64,000 bases of DNA from Arthrobacter sp. SO3 (lineage in GTDB: Bacteria > Actinomycetota > Actinomycetes > Actinomycetales > Micrococcaceae). The notes below the pieces were generated by a model. That model searched no databases, was not told the origin of the DNA, and was given only the letters and a program-made list of their open reading frames with translations. The DNA lies in contig NZ_MQTS01000015.1 of the NCBI RefSeq assembly GCF_020532825.1, forward strand, positions 20,119 to 84,118, read 5' to 3'. This document shows, one piece after another, positions 24,727 through 33,676 of this stretch (the stretch's first letter is position 1; every line of letters begins with the position of its first letter). A program made the translations under genes and the position numbers.

Positions 24727-24730
<4 letters not shown>
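24389..24730 (-). CDS. glnK: PII nitrogen regulatory protein (GlnB/GlnK family)
   Basis: A 113-residue PII protein, a trimeric sensor of 2-oxoglutarate and adenylates that gates ammonium uptake. It starts MKLVTAIVRPERVD and carries the T-loop GHVEVYRGAEY with Y51, the site that is adenylylated in actinobacteria, then the C-terminal GDGKIWTFEVRDAVRVRTGE signature split here into GDGKIW and VRVRTGERG. Its ATG overlaps the stop of the ammonium transporter gene by 4 bases (ATGA), so the two are translationally coupled; GlnK typically binds Amt directly at the membrane. No glnD follows in the window; the next gene downstream is the ureohydrolase with its own promoter. Confidence 0.92.
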
Positions 24731-26130
<1,400 letters not shown>

Positions 26131-26307
26131 TGTGGGAGCCTTCCTTGAGTGCCGGCGCTCCAAGGGCGCCGGATCGGCGAGACCATTACTGATGTCGGCA
26201 CAATTGCCCGTCCCTCCCCCGTAACTGACGCTATCGGGGGCGTGTTTCAAGCGGGCTGTGCCGATATTGCGGCCACGTAACAAGGGAAGCGCCAAAGCTA
26301 AATCGGT

Positions 26308-26334
26308 GTTTCGGGCACGTTAACAGCATGTGAC
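26308..26334 (-). promoter_or_regulatory. GlnR-like box upstream of amtB
   Basis: Read on the minus strand, GTCAC-N6-TTAAC-N6-GAAAC runs from 26334 to 26308. The 11-base spacing and the GTnAC/GAAAC half-sites fit the actinobacterial GlnR consensus (gTnAC-n6-GaAAC repeated), with the middle half-site imperfect. It lies about 180 bases before the amtB start. Assignment is inferred. Confidence 0.5.
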
Positions 26335-26371
26335 GTACATCTCACAAGGCTCGCGGCCCGGCTAGTGGACC

Positions 26372-26947
26372 CTAGCGGCTCGCGGCGGGGACCAGCACCC
26401 AGAGGACCTCGACGGCATCGTCCGTCGGATTCACCCAGGTGTGCGGCTCGCGGCCCGGGAACGTGACGGTGTCCCCCGAATGCAGCACGAATTCCTCGTT
26501 CGTGAGGATCAGCCGGATGCTGCCGTTGACGACGTGCAGCACGTCGACGTCGCAGTCCACCGCGTACAGTTCCGATTCCCCCCGCCCCCGTGGCTCGATC
26601 ACGGCCTGGATGATCTGCACCCGGCGCTCGGAGCGCGCGGTCAGCAGCCGCTCCACGATCCCTTCGCCGCCGAGCGAAATCCGCGGGCCCTCGTTCTTCT
26701 TGGTGAGATGCGTTTCCGGTGCGGCAAAAAGATCGCCGATCGAGATGGAGAGCACCTGGCAGAGCGTCACGAGGGACGCGACCGAGGGTGAGGTGAGGTC
26801 GCGCTCGACCCGGCTGAGGAACCCCTTGGTGAGCCCGGTGGCATCGGCAACCTGCTCGATAGTGAGCCGCTGCGACTGCCGGGCGGCGCGGATCCGGGAA
26901 CCGATGGCAACGGGAACGTTGCTCGGTTCAACTGGTAGAGCCTTCAT
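26372..26947 (-). CDS. XRE-family regulator with C-terminal cupin domain
   Basis: A 191-residue regulator. Residues 14-70 are an XRE helix-turn-helix (IRAARQSQRLTIEQVADATG, FLSRVERDLTSPSVASL), and residues 115-187 are a small cupin barrel (VLHVVNGSIRLIL, HSGDTVTFPGREPHTWVN). This is the PuuR-like architecture, often controlling polyamine, amino acid or related uptake and catabolism. It is divergent from the sodium:solute symporter, and a GGCAACA inverted repeat lies between them, so the symporter is its likely target. The effector is unknown; the nearby ureohydrolase operon might also belong to its regulon, though I see no identical site there. Confidence 0.88.
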   Translation of the reverse strand: MKALPVEPSNVPVAIGSRIRAARQSQRLTIEQVADATGLTKGFLSRVERDLTSPSVASLVTLCQVLSISIGDLFAAPETHLTKKNEGPRISLGGEGIVERLLTARSERRVQIIQAVIEPRGRGESELYAVDCDVDVLHVVNGSIRLILTNEEFVLHSGDTVTFPGREPHTWVNPTDDAVEVLWVLVPAASR

Positions 26948-27079
26948 TTAGGAACCTTTCACGGCCGGCCGCTCGGCCCCATCATTGGAGCAATACTAGC
27001 GGGACGGCATCCCCGGCGGCCGGAACCACCTGCGACGCGTCATACGCCTTGACTGTTACGCGGATCACATCTACTCTTT

Positions 27080-27105
27080 GGCAACAAGTGTTGCCTATGG
27101 GGCAA
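27080..27105. promoter_or_regulatory. Overlapping inverted repeats (GGCAACA-AG-TGTTGCC) between XRE regulator and symporter
   Basis: GGCAACA (27080-27086) and TGTTGCC (27089-27095) form a 7+2+7 inverted repeat. The right arm also pairs with GGCAA at 27101-27105 (TTGCC-N5-GGCAA), giving three half-sites in 26 bases. It lies in the divergent region, the expected place for the XRE-cupin operator. Confidence 0.6.
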
Positions 27106-27257
27106 TAGCTGCCGCCGAACCGCGGTGGTGTTGCCCGGCCAGGGGACACTTTCCGCAGGCACCCGTCACCGTACCCGTCAAGAAGCACCCGATCGCTGCC
27201 GCCCTGTGGCGTGCCGGCCGGTTCGGCCCTGCTTCGAACAGCTCCGAGGAGCCCTTA

Positions 27258-28781
27258 ATGGACGCAAGTTTCGTCAACATCGCCATTGTGGTGGTGTACC
27301 TGGTCGCCATGCTGGCGTTTGGCTGGTGGGGCAAGTCCCGCACCAAGAACAACAGCGACTTCCTGGTAGCCGGCCGCCGCCTCGGCCCGTTCCTCTATAC
27401 CGGAACCATGGCCGCCGTCGTGCTCGGTGGCGCCTCCACCGTCGGCGGCGTCGGCCTCGGCTACAAATTCGGCATCTCCGGCATGTGGCTCGTAGTCGCG
27501 ATCGGCGCCGGCGTGCTGCTGCTCAGCCTGCTCTTCGCCGGCACCATCCAGAAACTCAGGATCTACACGGTCTCCCAGATGCTGAGCCTGCGCTACGGCA
27601 GCCACGCCACCCAGACCTCGGGCATCGTTATGCTCGCCTACACGCTGATGCTCTGCGCCACGTCCACCGGCGCCTACGCCACCATCTTCGTGGTGCTCTT
27701 CGGCTGGGACCGCGCCCTTGCCATCGCCATCGGCGGCGCGATCGTCCTGGTCTATTCCACCATCGGCGGCATGTGGTCCATCACCCTGGCCGACCAGGTC
27801 CAGTTCGTCATCAAGACGGTCGGGATCTTCTTCCTGATGCTCCCGCTGACGCTCAACGCTGCCGGCGGCTTCGAGGGGATCCGCGCCCGCGTGGACGCCA
27901 GTTTCTTCCAGATTGACGGCATCGGCATCCAGACGATCATCACCTACTTCGTCGTCTACACCCTGGGCCTGCTGATCGGCCAGGACATCTGGCAGCGCGT
28001 TTTCACCGCCAAGACGCCCACGGTCGCACGCTGGGGCGGCGCCACAGCCGGCATCTACTGCATCCTTTACGGTGCCGCCGGCGCCCTGATCGGCCTCGGC
28101 GCCCGCGTCGCCCTGCCGGACATCGACGTCAAGGCCCTCGGCAAGGACGTTGTCTACGCCGAGGTCGCCACCAACCTGCTGCCGATCGGCATCGGCGGCC
28201 TGGTGCTCGCCGCGGCCGTCGCCGCCATGATGTCCACGGCCTCGGGCGCCCTGATCGCTGCCGCCACGGTGGCCCGCGCCGACGTCCTGCCGTTCGTTGC
28301 CGGCTGGTTCGGCAAGACCATCAACACCGACGACACGGACAACCCGGAGCACGACGTCAGGGCCAACCGCATGTGGGTCCTGGGCCTCGGCATTGTGGCG
28401 ATCGTGATCGCCATCATCACCAAGGACGTCGTCGCGGCCCTGACCATCGCCTACGACATCCTCGTCGGCGGCCTCCTGGTTGCCATCCTCGGCGGCCTGG
28501 TCTGGAAGCGCGGCACCGGCATCGCCGCGGCTGCCTCCATGGCCGTGGGCTCGGTCATCACACTGGGCACCATGATCGTCCTGGAGATCAACGCGGAGGT
28601 CCCGCTGGACGGCATCTACGCCAACGAACCGATCTACTACGGCCTGCTGGCCTCCGCGATCGTCTACATTGCGGTGTCGCTGCTGACCAGGCCGACGGAT
28701 CCCGCGGTCATGGTCAACTGGCACCGGCGGGTGGCCGGCGTTGCGGCCGAGGAAGAACAGGTCCCCGTCCTGACGCACTAG
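27258..28781 (+). CDS. Sodium:solute symporter (SSS family)
   Basis: A 507-residue membrane protein with about 13 spans and the SSS fold: an N-terminal out-facing span (IAIVVVYLVAMLAFGWW), the R-x-G-P-F loop AGRRLGPFLYTG, ASTVGGVGLGYKFG around the first sodium-site helix, and later GLVLAAAVAAMMSTASGALI. These carriers import organic acids, amino acids, sugars or amines with sodium. ATG at 27258 has GAGGAG upstream; the longer TTG frame from 27078 would run through the operator and is rejected. Control by the divergent XRE-cupin regulator is likely. Proximity to the ureohydrolase operon makes a guanidino or amine substrate conceivable but unproven. Confidence 0.88.
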   Translation: MDASFVNIAIVVVYLVAMLAFGWWGKSRTKNNSDFLVAGRRLGPFLYTGTMAAVVLGGASTVGGVGLGYKFGISGMWLVVAIGAGVLLLSLLFAGTIQKLRIYTVSQMLSLRYGSHATQTSGIVMLAYTLMLCATSTGAYATIFVVLFGWDRALAIAIGGAIVLVYSTIGGMWSITLADQVQFVIKTVGIFFLMLPLTLNAAGGFEGIRARVDASFFQIDGIGIQTIITYFVVYTLGLLIGQDIWQRVFTAKTPTVARWGGATAGIYCILYGAAGALIGLGARVALPDIDVKALGKDVVYAEVATNLLPIGIGGLVLAAAVAAMMSTASGALIAAATVARADVLPFVAGWFGKTINTDDTDNPEHDVRANRMWVLGLGIVAIVIAIITKDVVAALTIAYDILVGGLLVAILGGLVWKRGTGIAAAASMAVGSVITLGTMIVLEINAEVPLDGIYANEPIYYGLLASAIVYIAVSLLTRPTDPAVMVNWHRRVAGVAAEEEQVPVLTH

Positions 28782-28886
28782 GGCCTGCACGCACCAGTTC
28801 CGGACGGACCAGGCTCCGGACCGCGAGGGTGCGGTCCCACGAACGTCCTGACGCTCCAAGGTCCGGACCGCGGCTTAAAGTTCGAC

Positions 28887-28915
28887 GGCGGCGCCCCCTT
28901 TCCGGGGGCGCCGCC
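28887..28915. terminator. GC-rich hairpin between the convergent symporter and acidic-protein genes
   Basis: A perfect 12-bp stem (28887-28898 with 28904-28915) and 5-base loop lies between two convergent stop codons and could end transcription from both sides. Confidence 0.65.
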
Positions 28916-28941
28916 GACGGACGTTCAAGCCGCCGGGGGCA

Positions 28942-29178
28942 TCATTCGTTTTCCTCCGGCTCAAGGAATTCCTGCCCTTCCAGGGGCACCACCGGCGTCT
29001 CGTCGCCCAGGAAGTCCTCCTCCTCGAGGGGAACGAGCCGATCGGCCTCCTCCAGCAGCTCGTCCTCCTCGCTCTCCTCGCCATCGCCCACGGGCGCGTC
29101 CTCGGCGAAGTCGTAAGCGGGGTCGGACTCGAGGGAATCCCGGGCCGGCTGGATTGGACTTGAGCCGATGTTGTCCAT
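28942..29178 (-). CDS. Small, strongly acidic hypothetical protein
   Basis: A 78-residue protein with about one third Asp/Glu and very few basic residues (EESEEDELLEEADRLVPLEE). No hydrophobic segment or known domain is visible; it is probably disordered and cytosolic. ATG at 29178 is chosen because GGAGG lies 7 bases upstream; the longer frame to 29268 is less likely. Related short acidic proteins of unknown function are found in Arthrobacter (memory, uncertain). It stands alone, convergent with the symporter and divergent from the iron exporter gene. Confidence 0.65.
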   Translation of the reverse strand: MDNIGSSPIQPARDSLESDPAYDFAEDAPVGDGEESEEDELLEEADRLVPLEEEDFLGDETPVVPLEGQEFLEPEENE

Positions 29179-29441
29179 GATGCAACCTCCGTGTGACTGG
29201 GGTGGCGGCAAGGGCCCCGGAGGGCCCGCCCTGGGTTTCATTCGAACACCGGGAACCCGGACGGTCAAGGGCTCCCGTCGAGCCCGATCCCGACAGCCTC
29301 GAAAGGCCCTGCGGCTCCGGCCCTTTTACGGTCCGCCTAAACTCTGCACTAAGGATCGCCAGCCGAAAATCCGCGGAAATACGGGGTACGCTGGATACGC
29401 AATGGGGCCGAACCATGCCCTTTTCAAGCCCAGGAGCTTCC

Positions 29442-30662
29442 GTGTCCCAGCACGCCACATCTGACCCGTTCAACCCAGAACCCCACCACGAATCCCGCCA
29501 CGAGGTGCCCGCAGGCCCCGCAGCACCGCCCGCCGCGGCTCCGCCCGCCGCAGCGCAGGGAGACGCAGCGCCGGGGGCTGCAAAGCCCAGCCCCGCGGAC
29601 ATCAAGCGGTGGCGGCAATACCTCGCCGACGAACGGGCCGAAGCCTCCGTCTACCGTGACCTGGCCCAAAACCGCCGGGGCGAGGAACGCCAGATCCTGC
29701 TTGCCCTGGCTGAAGCCGAAGGCCGCCACGAGGCGCACTGGCTCCAGCTGCTCGGCGAGCATGCCGGCCGGCCCCGCCCCGCCTCGCTCCGCAGCCAGCT
29801 GCTGGGCTTCCTGGCCCGCCACTTCGGCTCGGTCTTTGTCCTGGCCCTCGCCCAACGGGCCGAAAGCCGTTCGCCGTACGCCAACGACCCCTCGGCCACC
29901 CCGGCCATGGTCGCCGACGAACAGATCCACGAGGAAGTCGTCCGCGGGCTCGCGACCCGGGGCCGCAACCGGCTGGCCGGCACCTTCCGCGCGGCCGTCT
30001 TCGGTGCCAACGACGGGCTGGTCAGCAACCTTTCCCTCGTCATGGGCATGGCCGCATCCGGCGTGGGCAGTTCCGTGGTCCTGCTCAGCGGTGTCGCCGG
30101 GCTCCTGGCCGGGGCGCTGTCCATGGGGGCCGGCGAGTTCATTTCCGTACGCTCGCAGCGCGAACTCCTGGCCGCGACCCGCCCCACCCAGATCACCCTG
30201 GCCGCCGCACCCTCGCTGGACATCGAGCACAACGAACTCCTGCTGGTCTACCTGGCCCGCGGCATGTCGCGGGAGGCTGCCGAACACCGTGTCGCGGAAC
30301 GGATGGGCCTGCTCGACTGCGACTGCGACCCCAGCCTTTCGCTGCAGCCGGAGCTGCCGGAGGCCCGCGACGAGCACGAAGCCGTCGGCACCGCCTGGAG
30401 CGCGGCGGCGTCGAGCTTCTGCTTCTTCGCCTCCGGCGCGATCGTGCCGATTCTGCCCTTCGTCCTGGGCATGACCGGCGTTGCGGCCCTCGCGGTGTCC
30501 GCCGTTCTGGTGGGCCTGGCACTGCTGTTCACCGGCGGCGTCGTCGGTCTCCTCTCCGGCACCTCGCCCACCTCCCGCGGCCTCCGGCAGCTGGCCATCG
30601 GCATGGGCGCCGCCGGTGTGACGTATCTGCTGGGCATGGCCTTCGGCGCCGTGGTTTCTTAG
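29442..30662 (+). CDS. mbfA: MbfA-like fusion of ferritin-like domain and VIT1/CCC1 transporter domain
   Basis: A 406-residue protein. After a disordered Pro/Ala-rich start, residues 52-172 form a ferritin-like four-helix domain with diiron candidates E64/E67, E93-x-x-H96 and E160-x-x-H163. From 178 to the end is a VIT1/CCC1-type domain of five spans (AVFGANDGLVSNLSLVMGM, GALSMGAGEFISVRSQ). The same architecture is known as MbfA in rhizobia, an iron exporter protecting against peroxide and iron stress. GTG at 29442 is preferred because AGGAG lies 5 bases before it; ATG at 29415 is possible. Its stop overlaps the start of the protease gene by one base, indicating an operon. Confidence 0.85.
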   Translation: MSQHATSDPFNPEPHHESRHEVPAGPAAPPAAAPPAAAQGDAAPGAAKPSPADIKRWRQYLADERAEASVYRDLAQNRRGEERQILLALAEAEGRHEAHWLQLLGEHAGRPRPASLRSQLLGFLARHFGSVFVLALAQRAESRSPYANDPSATPAMVADEQIHEEVVRGLATRGRNRLAGTFRAAVFGANDGLVSNLSLVMGMAASGVGSSVVLLSGVAGLLAGALSMGAGEFISVRSQRELLAATRPTQITLAAAPSLDIEHNELLLVYLARGMSREAAEHRVAERMGLLDCDCDPSLSLQPELPEARDEHEAVGTAWSAAASSFCFFASGAIVPILPFVLGMTGVAALAVSAVLVGLALLFTGGVVGLLSGTSPTSRGLRQLAIGMGAAGVTYLLGMAFGAVVS

Positions 30663-31588
30663 TGGACGGTCCTGAGTTCCGGGACCGGACACCGCGGCAC
30701 AGCCGTTCCCGCACCACGTGGCGGATCATCCGGGGCCTCGCCACCGCAGCCCTGATTGCCGGCGCCGCGTTCCTGGCCGCCGGCGTCATCTACGGGGATC
30801 CGCGTTTCGCCGGGCTCTTCGAAGTCAGCCGGGGAACCGGGCCGGGCAGGTCGATGGCGGGGCAGGCAGGCCAGCCGGGCCAGTCCGGGCAGCCGGCGGC
30901 GGCTGAAGCCGTGCGGACCGACACTCCCCCGCCCGGGCTGGAGGAGCAGGACGCGCCGCTGGGCCGCCCGCAGAAACCGGCCGTTCCCAGCAGCTCGTAC
31001 AAGTTCCTGGCCGTGAACGACGACGGCACGCCGGTGGGCTACTCGCCCTGCCGGCCGCTGCATTTTGTGGTGAACGCGGCACTCGCACCGGAGGGCGCCG
31101 AACGCCTGGTTGACGACGCGATCAGGACCGTGTCCCGGGCGACCGGCATCAGATTCGTCAACGACGGTCCCACCGCCGAGCAGCCATCCCAGTCCCGTGT
31201 CCCCTACCAGCAGGACCTCTACGGCGAACGCTGGGCGCCGCTGCTGATCGCGTGGACCACCCCGGAGCAGGCCCCGCAGCTCAAGGGCCCGGTGATCGGC
31301 ACCGGCGGCAGCACCCACTTCAGCTTCGGCGCCGGACCCAAAAGCTTTGTCACCGGCAGCCTGGAACTCGACGCTCCGCAGATCGCCGAGGACCTCGACC
31401 GGCGGGATGGAGCCGCGTATGCCACTGCGGTGATCCTGCACGAACTCGGCCATGTCATGGGGCTGGAGCATGTGGACGACCCCACGCAGCTGATGTACCC
31501 CGAGATCGGCGCCCCGGACGGCCTGGCCGCCGGCGATCTGAACGGCCTGTACGAGCTGGGCAAGGCGCAGTGCCGCAAGGACCTGTGA
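30662..31588 (+). CDS. Membrane-anchored matrixin-like zinc metalloprotease
   Basis: A 308-residue protein with one N-terminal membrane span (about 22-44), then a Gly/Gln/Pro-rich linker to residue 110 and an extracellular peptidase domain. The metzincin zinc motif is complete: HELGHVMGLEH at 260-270 (H260, E261, H264, H270), with a downstream Met-turn (LMYPEIG). The fold resembles M10-type matrixins common in actinobacteria. The GTG start overlaps the stop of the MbfA-like gene (TAGTG), so translation is coupled, an unusual partnering of an iron exporter with an outward-facing protease. Substrate unknown. The gene ends 4 bases from the convergent LOG-family gene. Confidence 0.85.
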   Translation: MDGPEFRDRTPRHSRSRTTWRIIRGLATAALIAGAAFLAAGVIYGDPRFAGLFEVSRGTGPGRSMAGQAGQPGQSGQPAAAEAVRTDTPPPGLEEQDAPLGRPQKPAVPSSSYKFLAVNDDGTPVGYSPCRPLHFVVNAALAPEGAERLVDDAIRTVSRATGIRFVNDGPTAEQPSQSRVPYQQDLYGERWAPLLIAWTTPEQAPQLKGPVIGTGGSTHFSFGAGPKSFVTGSLELDAPQIAEDLDRRDGAAYATAVILHELGHVMGLEHVDDPTQLMYPEIGAPDGLAAGDLNGLYELGKAQCRKDL

Positions 31589-31592
31589 GCGC

Positions 31593-32726
31593 CTAACGGT
31601 CCAGGACGGCGAGCGCCTCCTCCACGGTGTCCACCAGGAAGATCCGGCTCTCCATCCCCCGCCCCGCGGCGAGGCTCTGCAACAGGGGCCAGGCCGGGTA
31701 GCGCCGCAGCCAGTGTTCCTGTCCCACCAGCACCATCGGCATGATGGTTTCCGGGGTGCCGTAGTAGTTCTCGCAGGCATCCTGGAAAATCTCCTGCACG
31801 GTGCCTCCGGATCCCGGCAGGAAGACAATGCCGCCGTTGCACAGCTCCAGCAGGATGGCCTCGCGGATGGCGTTCGCGAAGTACTTGGCAATGTGGGTGG
31901 CGAAGAAGTTCGGCGGCTCGTGCCCGTAGAACCAGGTGGGGATCCCCAGTGACGGGGTGCCCTCCGGATGGCGCTCGACGACGGCGGCGGCAGTACGCGT
32001 CCACGCCGAAACGGAAGGCCGGAAACCGGGAACCGCGGCGAGGTCGTCCAGTGCCCGTCGGAAATCCTGTTCCTTGGCGTGGCTCAGGTAGGCGCCGAGG
32101 TTGGCGGCCTCCATGGTGCCGGGACCGCCGCCGGTGGCAACCACCCGGCCGTCCCGGGCCAGCAGCCGCCCCAGCAGCGCGGCCTCCTCGAAAACGCCGG
32201 AACCGCGCCGCGCCGCATGCCCGCCCATCACGCCCACCATGGTCCGGCCCACGCAGAGTTCGGAGCGGGTCAGCTCCTCGAGGGCGTCGCCGATTGAGTG
32301 GTCGTGCAGGGCCGCGGCCAGGGTCGCGTCCAGGCGGTGGCGCTGTCCCGGCTGGATGCTCCACTGGTACACCCTGGCGTCCAGGGTGTCCTCGTAGCGT
32401 GATTCGCCGATCCCCTCGTAGAGCTCCTGCGGGGTGTACAGCCGTGAGCGGTACGGATTGAACGGCACCGCCTCAAGCTTGGGGAAGATGAGGGCGCCAC
32501 GGCCGCGCAGCGCATCCTCCACGCCGTCGTCAAAAGTGCACCCGAGGAAGATCCCGCCCTGCGCGTTCATGGCCTCGAGCTGTGCGGTGCGTCCGCGCAG
32601 GTCCAGCGACTGGGCATGCCAGCCCTGCATGGTCCTGGCCCCGGCCTCGACCAGCCGGTCGAAGCTGTCCAGGCTTTCGACCTCCAGCGTTCGCGGGCTC
32701 GGGTGCAGGCTGCGGGCGGCGTTCAT
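31593..32726 (-). CDS. LOG-family Rossmann-fold nucleotide-binding protein (long form)
   Basis: A 377-residue cytosolic protein. The C-terminal half has the lysine decarboxylase-like (LOG) signature motifs: ATGGGPGTMEAANLGA near 198-212 and FLPGSGGTVQEIFQDA near 295-310, equivalent to the PGGxGTxxE phosphoribohydrolase motif of cytokinin-activating enzymes. The N-terminal 150 residues are an additional domain found in a longer actinobacterial subgroup. Activity as a nucleotide monophosphate phosphoribohydrolase is plausible, but many long LOG proteins are uncharacterised. The gene stands alone, convergent with the protease gene. Confidence 0.8.
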   Translation of the reverse strand: MNAARSLHPSPRTLEVESLDSFDRLVEAGARTMQGWHAQSLDLRGRTAQLEAMNAQGGIFLGCTFDDGVEDALRGRGALIFPKLEAVPFNPYRSRLYTPQELYEGIGESRYEDTLDARVYQWSIQPGQRHRLDATLAAALHDHSIGDALEELTRSELCVGRTMVGVMGGHAARRGSGVFEEAALLGRLLARDGRVVATGGGPGTMEAANLGAYLSHAKEQDFRRALDDLAAVPGFRPSVSAWTRTAAAVVERHPEGTPSLGIPTWFYGHEPPNFFATHIAKYFANAIREAILLELCNGGIVFLPGSGGTVQEIFQDACENYYGTPETIMPMVLVGQEHWLRRYPAWPLLQSLAAGRGMESRIFLVDTVEEALAVLDR

Positions 32727-32809
32727 AGTGCCAGCCTAATGGGGGTGTAGCCGTAGCTCCCTTCAACGCATCGGCTCCGCCGCGGCAGGCACAGGGGGAA
32801 CCAACACGG

Positions 32810-32841
32810 AGGTGCCCCCGCCGAAACCGGCGGAGGCACCT
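32810..32841 (-). terminator. Hairpin downstream of the SDR gene
   Basis: Arms 32810-32823 and 32828-32841 pair over 13 bases with one unpaired position and a 4-base loop, beginning 35 bases after the SDR stop codon. A repeated GAGGTCCGGA sequence (about 32847-32870) lies between. Confidence 0.55.
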
Positions 32842-32875
32842 GCGTCGAGGTCCGGATCTTGAGGTCCGGACCGCG

Positions 32876-33649
32876 TCAGGAAACCTGGAGGCCGCCGTTG
32901 ATGTCATAGGTGGCGGCGGTAATGTAGCCGGCATCCTGTCCCAGCAGGAAGGCGATCAGGGCCGCCACGTCCTCGCGGGTGCCGACCCGGCCCATCATGA
33001 TGCCCTCGGACATCTGGGCCTTGCGCTCGTCGCTCAGCGCACCGCCCATGATGTCCGTGTCGATCGGACCGGGTGCGATGGCGTTGACAGTCACGCCGAA
33101 TTCGCCCACTTCCCGGGCCAGGGCCCTGGTGAACCCGATGATACCGGCCTTGGAGGCGCTGTAGGCAACCTTGGAGTAGGTGCCGCCGCCACGCTGGGCG
33201 GAGATGGAGGAGATGCTCACAATCCGCCCGAGCTTGCGCTCGATCATTCCCTTGAGCACCCGCTGGGAGACGATGAAGGTCCCCCGCATGTTGATGGCGA
33301 AAACCTTGTCCCACTCCTCGACGGTCGTTTCCATGAACGGCGTCGGGGAGCTGATGCCCGCCAGGTTGGCCAGGGCAACAATCGGCGGCAGCGAATCTTC
33401 AATCTCGGTGACCGCCCGGTCAACGGACGCCGCATCGGAGACATCCGCCCCGACGCCGATGGCCTTGACCGCGCGGTTGGAGCCGATCTCGGCGGCGGCA
33501 GCTTTGGCGTCCTCGGCGTTGATGTCCAGGATGGCGATGGACCATCCCTCGCTGGCCATCCGGTCGGCGGCGGCGCGGCCGATGCCTCGAGCCGATGCAG
33601 CGCCGGTCAGGACAACCGTGCGTTCGGTGGGGAAAGTGGTTGCGCTCAT
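32876..33649 (-). CDS. Short-chain dehydrogenase/reductase (SDR family)
   Basis: A 257-residue classical SDR. The cofactor loop is TGAASARGIG (15-24), with NLAG at 95-98, the catalytic Ser148, Tyr163 and Lys167 (YSASK) and the usual PGPIDTDIM after it. Acidic residue D42 after the second strand (ILDIN) points to NAD rather than NADP. It is the second gene of an operon with the MFS permease 27 bases upstream, consistent with uptake and oxidation of a polyol, sugar acid or hydroxy-acid. Regulation is probably by the neighbouring FCD GntR protein. Confidence 0.88.
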   Translation of the reverse strand: MSATTFPTERTVVLTGAASARGIGRAAADRMASEGWSIAILDINAEDAKAAAAEIGSNRAVKAIGVGADVSDAASVDRAVTEIEDSLPPIVALANLAGISSPTPFMETTVEEWDKVFAINMRGTFIVSQRVLKGMIERKLGRIVSISSISAQRGGGTYSKVAYSASKAGIIGFTRALAREVGEFGVTVNAIAPGPIDTDIMGGALSDERKAQMSEGIMMGRVGTREDVAALIAFLLGQDAGYITAATYDINGGLQVS

Positions 33650-33676
33650 TTTGTGTTTCCTTTGGGGATGTCGGGG

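Noticed and set aside
27078..27257. An N-terminal extension of the sodium:solute symporter from TTG at 27078
   Set aside because: It would run through the operator repeats, lacks membrane-protein character, and the ATG at 27258 has a good ribosome binding site and family-like start.
32847..32870. GAGGTCCGGA direct repeat as a regulatory site
   Set aside because: It lies downstream of the SDR stop and next to a hairpin; location fits transcript-end structure rather than an operator.
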